A DNA stretch of 64,000 nucleotides from Trifolium pratense (taxonomy: Eukaryota > Streptophyta > Magnoliopsida > Fabales > Fabaceae), in the NCBI RefSeq assembly GCF_020283565.1, contig NC_060061.1:26015362-26079361 (forward strand). Reading direction: 5' to 3'. Of the stretch, positions 58,570-64,000 are shown one piece after another; the stretch's first letter is position 1, and each line of letters opens with the position of its first letter. Made by a program: the position numbers and the translations under genes. Under the pieces are notes generated by a model, which was not told where the DNA came from, made no database searches, and saw nothing but the letters and a program-made list of their open reading frames with translations.

Positions 58570-58755
58570 CTTCTCTTTAAAAATGGATGCTTCTGAACAA
58601 AAAAAAACTGCTACCACCAAACTCTTCAACACCTCTGTTTGGTCAAATCACTTATGTTTCTCCAACCGTCGCCGAGTTACACTCTGTCAATGTTCAGTCA
58701 AGAGAGGCTCGTGCATTACCAAGTGGAATCATCATGGAACTACTTGATGAGGTAA
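58570..58755 (+). other. Unrecognised exon-like open segment
   Basis: A frame at 58587-58832 contains ITYVSPTVAELHSVNVQS and ALPSGIIMELLDE, followed by a possible donor (GATGAG|GTAAAA near 58752). Composition is more coding-like than the surroundings. I recognise no family. It could be a fragment of a captured gene or chance. Confidence 0.25.
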
Positions 58756-58893
58756 AAATCAATGGAAGAAGATCAAATGGAGAAAATAATGAGACTAGTT
58801 TCACAAAGTGCTGTTGTGATATTCAACATTAGTAGGTTTTACAAGATAATATTCCAACATCAATCAACATAATTGATACAAACCTATCAAACT

Positions 58894-59301
58894 CTAATAA
58901 TAAGTGAAAGAACATCGGATGAGCTTATGAAAATCATACATAGAATCTTCGTTTTCACTAAAACGAGTGGTGTTTCGAATTTGCTCAAGTTTGCTTTGCT
59001 CAAGTTTGAGTCGAGCAACATCTTTTTCACGTTGTATCTTTATTTGTTCGAGTTGATCAATTTCTCCTTCACTTTCACGTTGTATCTTTATTTGTTTGAG
59101 TTGATCAACTTCTCCTCCACTTTCACGTTGTCTTTTCATTTGTTTCCAATTTGATAAAGTTTTTTTCACTTCAGGATCTTCAATAAAAGTAGTAGCTAAT
59201 TTTTTGTTGTGAGTTTGCTCTAATAGAGTACTTTCATGATCACTAACTCTTTCTTCTTCCGATTTTGTAATCTTTTGGGCAATTACAGTAAAATAAACCA
59301 C
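58894..59301 (-). CDS. Small charged coiled-coil-like ORF, hypothetical
   Basis: 135 codons on the minus strand, very rich in Lys, Glu, Gln and Arg. Two adjacent copies of a ~16-residue unit are visible (ES-GE-DQL-QIKIQR), followed by a related EKDVARLKLEQSKLEQI segment. This predicts a long amphipathic helix. Similar Lys/Glu-rich helices end NAM-associated or transposon-linked proteins, but the resemblance is generic. No signal peptide or membrane segment is present. It may be a fragment of a larger protein. Confidence 0.3.
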   Translation of the reverse strand: MVYFTVIAQKITKSEEERVSDHESTLLEQTHNKKLATTFIEDPEVKKTLSNWKQMKRQRESGGEVDQLKQIKIQRESEGEIDQLEQIKIQREKDVARLKLEQSKLEQIRNTTRFSENEDSMYDFHKLIRCSFTYY

Positions 59302-59366
59302 TTTTATCTTCTTAACACATTTTCCTATTAGGGAAAATCGTTTGGCCTTGAATGCGCCAGAGAGCT

Positions 59367-59675
59367 TGATAGAAGATTAATAGTAAATTAAATAATTATT
59401 AGATGGTAGTTTATTCATAATTTAGATATTAATAGTATTTATATTATTAGTTTGACTTTATTTGAATTATTAGTTAATTGGGCCTTTAGGCCCATCTAAG
59501 ATTTTATCCATTTAGAAGTAGTATAAATATAGTGTGTTGAACACAAAGCAAATCAATGAATGAAAATGAATGAATTGATTTTATTTTTATTTTACTTGTT
59601 TTCTTTATTGCTTTTCTAGGTTTAGCTTAGTGTAGCTTGATAGAGCCTCAACTCTCTATCATTGGTGCTCAGAGC
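59367..59675 (+). mobile_element. LTR fragment with primer-site-like sequence
   Basis: A 295-bp block begins TGATAGAAG and ends CTCTATCA (59661), giving short inverted ends. It is followed directly by TTGGTGCTCAGAGC, which resembles a primer binding site. TATAAATATA near 59522 is a plausible TATA box. No second LTR or coding interior is present, so it is a truncated 5' end. Confidence 0.5.
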
Positions 59676-60300
59676 TCTTTTGATCGTAGTGATTCCATTG
59701 TAGACTTTTTGTTAGTTGACACTTATAATATTTCTACTGACAACTCTGACTTGTATATATGATTTTTTTTCTAGCTAGGTTATATTTCCTCACTTATATA
59801 TACACTGATCTTTCTTGTATGCAAAGTTTTATGGATATCTTAATTAGATCTATTTGATCAATCAATTAGTACCGTTGATTAATAACTTTAAAATTTAAAT
59901 GGATGGTTTGGATATTAATAATATATTGATTGATATCTTTTTTATAGTTTTACGGTTTCTCTATCTAGTCTAGATTCTTTATAATGATATCTATTTTTCA
60001 CTATATATTTTTTTTCTAAGAGAAATTTAACATTTTAAATAAAAGTAGTAGCTAATATTTTGTTGTGAGTTTGCTCTAATAGAATACTTTCATTATAAGA
60101 GAAATTTAACATTTTAAATTCATTATAAAACTTATGTATCTAGATTATAATATTGTCCATATACATTAGTTTTAGCATGAATCTAAAAAGGAAAACTTCT
60201 CTTGTAATAAGGATCGAAGGGAATATATGTATGGCTATTAATCTGATGGCTATAAATCTTTGTCCATCATAGACCACATGCCTCACTAGTCCTTGGAAGC
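59676..60300. other. AT-rich spacer
   Basis: No gene or delimited repeat is supported here. A 25-base word around GTAGCTAATTTTTTGTTGTG is shared between the minus-strand ORF region (59193) and 60047, so part of it is duplicated sequence. Confidence 0.35.
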
Positions 60301-61140
60301 ATCCGTATTGAATACTCAAACGGCAAAAACAAAACAAAATCCAAACTTTCTTCTGTTCAAACCCAAACGCTACTCTCACACACAATTCACTCTCACTCTC
60401 AGACTCTCTCCCAAAACACCAAACCCCCCAATAAAACCCATTCACCCGTACCCCCAATTCTCTCAAAAATCACAAACCACAACACTTTCACAAAATACAA
60501 CAAACTCTTTGAAAATTTTTGTTTTCAACCGTTTCACCTCTTTTCTTCTGTTGCCTTTTCCAACCTTTCTGTCTCGGAATCCATTTTTTCACCACAACCC
60601 TTCTTTCTAAGCAATGGAATTCACTCTTCTATTCACTCAACTTATACGATTGGATGTTAACAACTTCTTGAAAGAAGACCCAACCTCTTTCGATAAGGTT
60701 TTTCGTTCTCTCTCTATTGAAACTTTCTTCTTTGCAATGATTTTTCCAATTTTTGTGTTGTTCTCTTTTTAATTTGTTGTTAATTATATTATGATGATGA
60801 TTTAGGGTTTTGAATTTCTGTGTTTTCTCCCTTTTCTGTTATGCTTTGCTTTTCTTTGAATCAGATTTTGGGTTTGTGTTCTTATCTCTTGTTAAATATG
60901 TTTGGTGCACCAGCTGTGAATCTTTGCACCACAAAGCAAACCCAACACAACAAAACGAAACAAAACCCTTTTCTTTAATCTTCTAAAAATTGAATCTTTT
61001 CATCTACCCAATTCTTAAACCGTTTTTTTTGTTCTGGATTTTTGTTAAATTCTAAAAAGATCTGATTTTTATTCTTGATTTGTTTGAAACGTGTTGTTTC
61101 ACTATTTGGGTCTGATTGAAATTGTTGTTTGGTTTTGATA
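60300..61140 (+). other. Leader-like region upstream of the IBR5-like fragment
   Basis: 60300-60610 is unusually CA/CT-rich and A-poor, like a plant 5' UTR. An ATG at 60614 opens MEFTLLFTQLIRLDVNNF and reaches a possible donor AAG|GTTTTT near 60697; I recognise no family for it. It may be the promoter and leader of an IBR5-like gene carried along with the exon at 61141, or another fragment. Confidence 0.3.
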
Positions 61141-61213
61141 ATGAGGAAACGAGAGAGGGAAAATCATTGTGGTGTTTGTGGGCACTATCACAAACACAAG
61201 AAGGTGACCTGTT
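61141..61213 (+). pseudogene. IBR5-like phosphatase N-terminal fragment
   Basis: The frame MRKRERENHCGVCGHYHKHKK matches the conserved start of IBR5, a dual-specificity phosphatase that acts in auxin and ABA responses. The ATG and the first zinc-like Cys-x2-Cys...His pattern are kept. At the point where IBR5 should continue with GEVCGVCGH, a base seems to be missing and similarity ends near 61213. No phosphatase catalytic HC-x5-R motif follows. It is therefore a small, broken piece of the gene. Confidence 0.7.
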
Positions 61214-62728
61214 TCAATTTTTTCACAACTATTGAGTAGATCTTCTTTTTCAGATGCTTAGAGTATGTTTCTCAAACTCACATTAATGTCATTTCATCCA
61301 TCATCATTTTATGCTTATTTTATTTTTTCAGTTACATGACATGATAATATAAAGTTGAAATTGTCCAATTTAAATAGGTTTATTTGTTTCTAGAAAAAAA
61401 AAATTAATTCTTTATATTTTAAGATTTATGTGCATAATTCATTTATTTTTATATAATCAATTTTGCTTTTTATTCCCACAAAGACCTCATCTTCCTCTCA
61501 AGAGGAATTTTTTTTATCATTTTAAGTTGTTTTTTAGATAATATTTTTCTTAAATCAAATATATTGGTGACACTATTGCAAGTGTCTGCATAAATATATT
61601 TATTTCGTTAAAAAAAGATGAAGAAACATGGTGGCTACTGAATTTTCATTCACCTAGCAGTGTCAAACTTTGGAATTAATACTATAAAAGTATTTAAATT
61701 AAAACTATTAAAAAATAAAAAGGGTTGCTACTTGTTGATACAAGTAAGGAGGAGGCAGAGAGGTTGAGAAAAACTATATAATATATATGTTTAAAATAGT
61801 TTATTTGAGGCATGTTGTAGTACACTTGTGACATTTATGTAGTAAGCTTAAGACATCAGTACTATTTTCGTGTTAAGAACTTTGTATGTAGGTGAATCCT
61901 ATTGTAATTTTTTATGTATTCCAGTACCAATATGTATATTCTATATCGTATTCTAGATATTCGACATGGGATGTTATACTATTCTTGCATGCTTTTTAAT
62001 GGGAAGAGAGAGGATATGATAATGATAATAGAAGTATTGAATTGTAGTGATCAACATAGCAATGAACTGGTTGTGAAAGGTGTTGGGTGATCTTACTCAA
62101 ACTATTGAGATTAATGGTTGAGGTCTGTACTTCCTTTGCAATATCTATAATGCAACCTCTATTGTTTTTTAATGTCATTGTACATTCTACTGTTGTTTAT
62201 TCTACTCTTCTGCAGTTGTGTGCATATTCTACTTTACTTTAATGTTGTTGCAAATTTTACTTTATTCTACTCTTCTGCTTTTAAGTGTAATAATAGGTGA
62301 AAAGTGGGCTATTAATTTATGTATGTGATATGAAAATGCGGCTGGAAGTGGGGTATTGATTTGTAGTGTGAGATTTATCAACATTGTGTGGTTTCATATG
62401 ATTTTGATGACTTTATGAATTGGATTTGTTTATAACATTATATAAGCTACTTATTGATACAGTCCTATAGCAACTGACACATTTGTTTATAAGTTATGTT
62501 AGTCTTATTAGATGAAAATTGGTTGTTTTTCCATTAAGACTGATAAAAGCACATTATGCAGATTACTACCGCAAGAAACGTCGACCGTTCTCAATCCATT
62601 TCTCTGTACTATCATGATAGTGAATGTTAATTCTTTATTGATTGATACTTGCATCTTTTTTAGCATGATTGGTCTCTTTTGTAAAGCATTCGTCTAGAGA
62701 TTCATCTAATTCTACATATTTTTGACAG
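61214..62728. other. AT-rich stretch between gene fragments
   Basis: Only short chance frames are present. I see no domain, repeat end or RNA gene. Confidence 0.35.
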
Positions 62729-62881
62729 GACCTGTCACATTATACTGAAACAAGTTTCAAAACTCTTGAAAACAAGCACAAACCACTTGTTTTGAAGGAT
62801 TTAAGGAAAATTTGGGACAGGGATTTAATGGATATTACAATGAGTCAAGCACATTGCTTTTGGATGACTCACCCTACTCAG
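62729..62881 (+). pseudogene. Exon-like fragment of an unrecognised gene
   Basis: A 153-bp open segment is bounded by a TTTTTGACAG acceptor and a CTCAG|GTGCC donor. It encodes 51 residues in phase 0, including ETSFKTLENKHKPLVLKDL and AHCFWMTHPTQ. Codon use and splice borders look genuine. I do not recognise the family. No neighbouring exon that joins it clearly was found. Confidence 0.45.
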
Positions 62882-63124
62882 GTGCCTTTCAGTTTGTTGA
62901 TAAAACTTTTATCAACTTGTTTTTAGCTTGTTTCTTGTATTATATTAGTATATATGTGTGTATCTAATTATTGTATCTAGTTCTTGATGAAACTATGTTT
63001 TTATATAAATTGCAGTGTTGCCAATTGCGGATGTTGTCAAATAGTAGTTATAGCCGCAAGTTTCTTGTATTATATTAGCACCTTTTTTTTTTGTAGTGTG
63101 TACTTACCTTTATATGGTTTCCAG

Positions 63125-63182
63125 GCATCAGATGAAACCTTGCATATGGTACTTTAAACGTTGCAAGAAGCAGTAAAGGCAG
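63125..63182 (+). pseudogene. Short HEAT-like exon fragment with internal stop
   Basis: After a TTTCCAG acceptor the frame reads ASDETLHMVL, a TAA, then TLQEAVKAG, and ends at GCAG|GTTAGG. The helical text resembles a HEAT repeat of importin-type proteins. The stop shows that it is broken in this frame. The assignment is weak. Confidence 0.3.
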
Positions 63183-63198
63183 GTTAGGAATATCTTTC

Positions 63199-63347
63199 TC
63201 TGGTGTGTGCGTGCATGTGTGTGCGTGCATGTGTGTGCGTGCATCTGTGTTGGCTGGATAATGAGTCTGTAAGAAATGTGCACTATTTTTAGTCTCCATG
63301 CTTGTGTATATGAAAAATTTATGATAATGGATTGAAAGGCATATATA

Positions 63348-63424
<77 letters not shown>

Positions 63425-63425
63425 G
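63199..63425. repeat. GTGTGCGTGCAT minisatellite and (AT)n tract
   Basis: The unit GTGTGTGCGTGCAT repeats about three times at 63199-63250. A nearly pure AT tract of about 75 bp lies at 63346-63420. Confidence 0.9.
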
Positions 63426-63590
63426 TGCTTACTTATTATTTTTTGTAGTGTAAACTGTTTCTTTTATGTTGAAATGTTACAGAATTTATTGCAGTAACAA
63501 ATAAGATGGCTATATTGCATGTTGCTTTTACTTATTTTTATGTTTAAACAACTAGTTTTTGGAAAACTGTTAGCTTTATTGTCGGTCTAG

Positions 63591-63973
63591 AAATTCATGA
63601 AGGAGCATAAGAATCATAAGGTTCGTAGTGAGGGAATTTTGTGGATGGTTTCTGCTGTTGAGGATTTTGGTGTATCACATTTAAAGCTTAAGGTCTGTTA
63701 TCAATTTTTTTGGTAATTAAGTTATGTTGTCTGTGTGTTTTTATTTTTTTATTTTTTATAAACTATGTTGTCTGGTGATTGCATGTATTAAATTTAAATA
63801 CTACTACTATAGATTTTTTTGATATGCAAAATTTTTTCTAAATTTTAATGCAATTCCTCTTTTGCAGGATTTAATTGATTTTGTTAAAGAAATTGGTCTG
63901 CAGTCAAGTGCAGCTGCTACTAGAAATGCATCAATTAAACTCTTGGGTGTTCTGCATAAATTTGTTGTTCCAG
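63591..63973 (+). pseudogene. MOR1-like (XMAP215/TOG) gene fragment
   Basis: Two exons with proper borders. 63591-63692 (34 codons) follows a TCTAG acceptor and contains FMKEHKNHKV and EGILWMVSAVEDFGVSHL. 63868-63973 follows TTTGCAG and contains DLIDFVKEIGLQSS, TRNASIKLLGVLHKF and ends at CCAG|GTGACT. Both match consecutive exons in the TOG region of MOR1/GEM1, a ~2000-residue microtubule-binding protein. The several hundred residues expected upstream are absent here. Differences at conserved positions (KNHKV for KNPKV, FVVPG for FVGPD) suggest relaxed constraint. Sequence beyond 64000 is unknown, so more exons may follow. Confidence 0.75.
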
Positions 63974-64000
63974 GTGACTTTGTGTTGACTTTCAAATTTC

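Overview
This is plant nuclear DNA, most likely from an inverted-repeat-lacking papilionoid legume (Medicago, Trifolium, Pisum or Vicia type). The reasons are AT-rich spacers, GT-AG introns, a sulfite reductase close to the pea enzyme as I recall it, a legume-style TIR-NBS resistance-gene fragment, a CYP81-type P450, and a dense load of plant transposons. There are no bacterial features. All homology calls come from reading the sequence; nothing was searched.

Layout. 1-720: duplicated, palindrome-bearing repeat. 1442-7470 (minus): an apparently intact eight-exon ferredoxin-sulfite reductase gene. Its 2.8-kb fourth intron carries a 2.17-kb PIF/Harbinger-type element (TTA target duplication) whose core is a giant inverted array of short degenerate repeats. 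7471-10102: AT-rich spacer. 10103-35221: a nest of mobile DNA holding two Helitron 5' ends, a young 9-kb Ty3/gypsy element (10676-19636), a broken TIR-NBS fragment (20415-21821), a Helitron (21822-34840) with internal tandem repeats, and inside that a 10.7-kb Sirevirus-like element with no visible pol (23790-34482). 35222-43415: SINEs, a 2-kb non-autonomous copia-like element (37376-39407, minus) and a third Helitron (41032-43415).

43600-56400: a cytochrome P450 locus. An intact two-exon CYP81-like gene (44546-50922) has a 4.85-kb intron full of MITEs and SINEs. A second copy of its first exon lies 10.9 kb downstream (55461-56394) and is broken by an insertion, a nonsense codon and a frameshift. 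Foldback elements of one family sit directly upstream of both copies and inside the intron of the first, so the unit probably duplicated together.

56400-64000: LINE remnant, a second TAA-flanked PIF/Harbinger-type element (57456-58439), an LTR fragment, and then separate exon-like pieces resembling IBR5 (phosphatase), an unrecognised gene, a HEAT-like exon and MOR1 (microtubule protein), with splice sites kept. This looks like a chimera of captured gene fragments, although the window ends before it can be closed.

Only two host genes look functional: sulfite reductase (plastid sulfur assimilation) and the CYP81-type monooxygenase (probably specialised metabolism). They are not functionally linked. 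The rest is transposons, their remains and broken gene copies.
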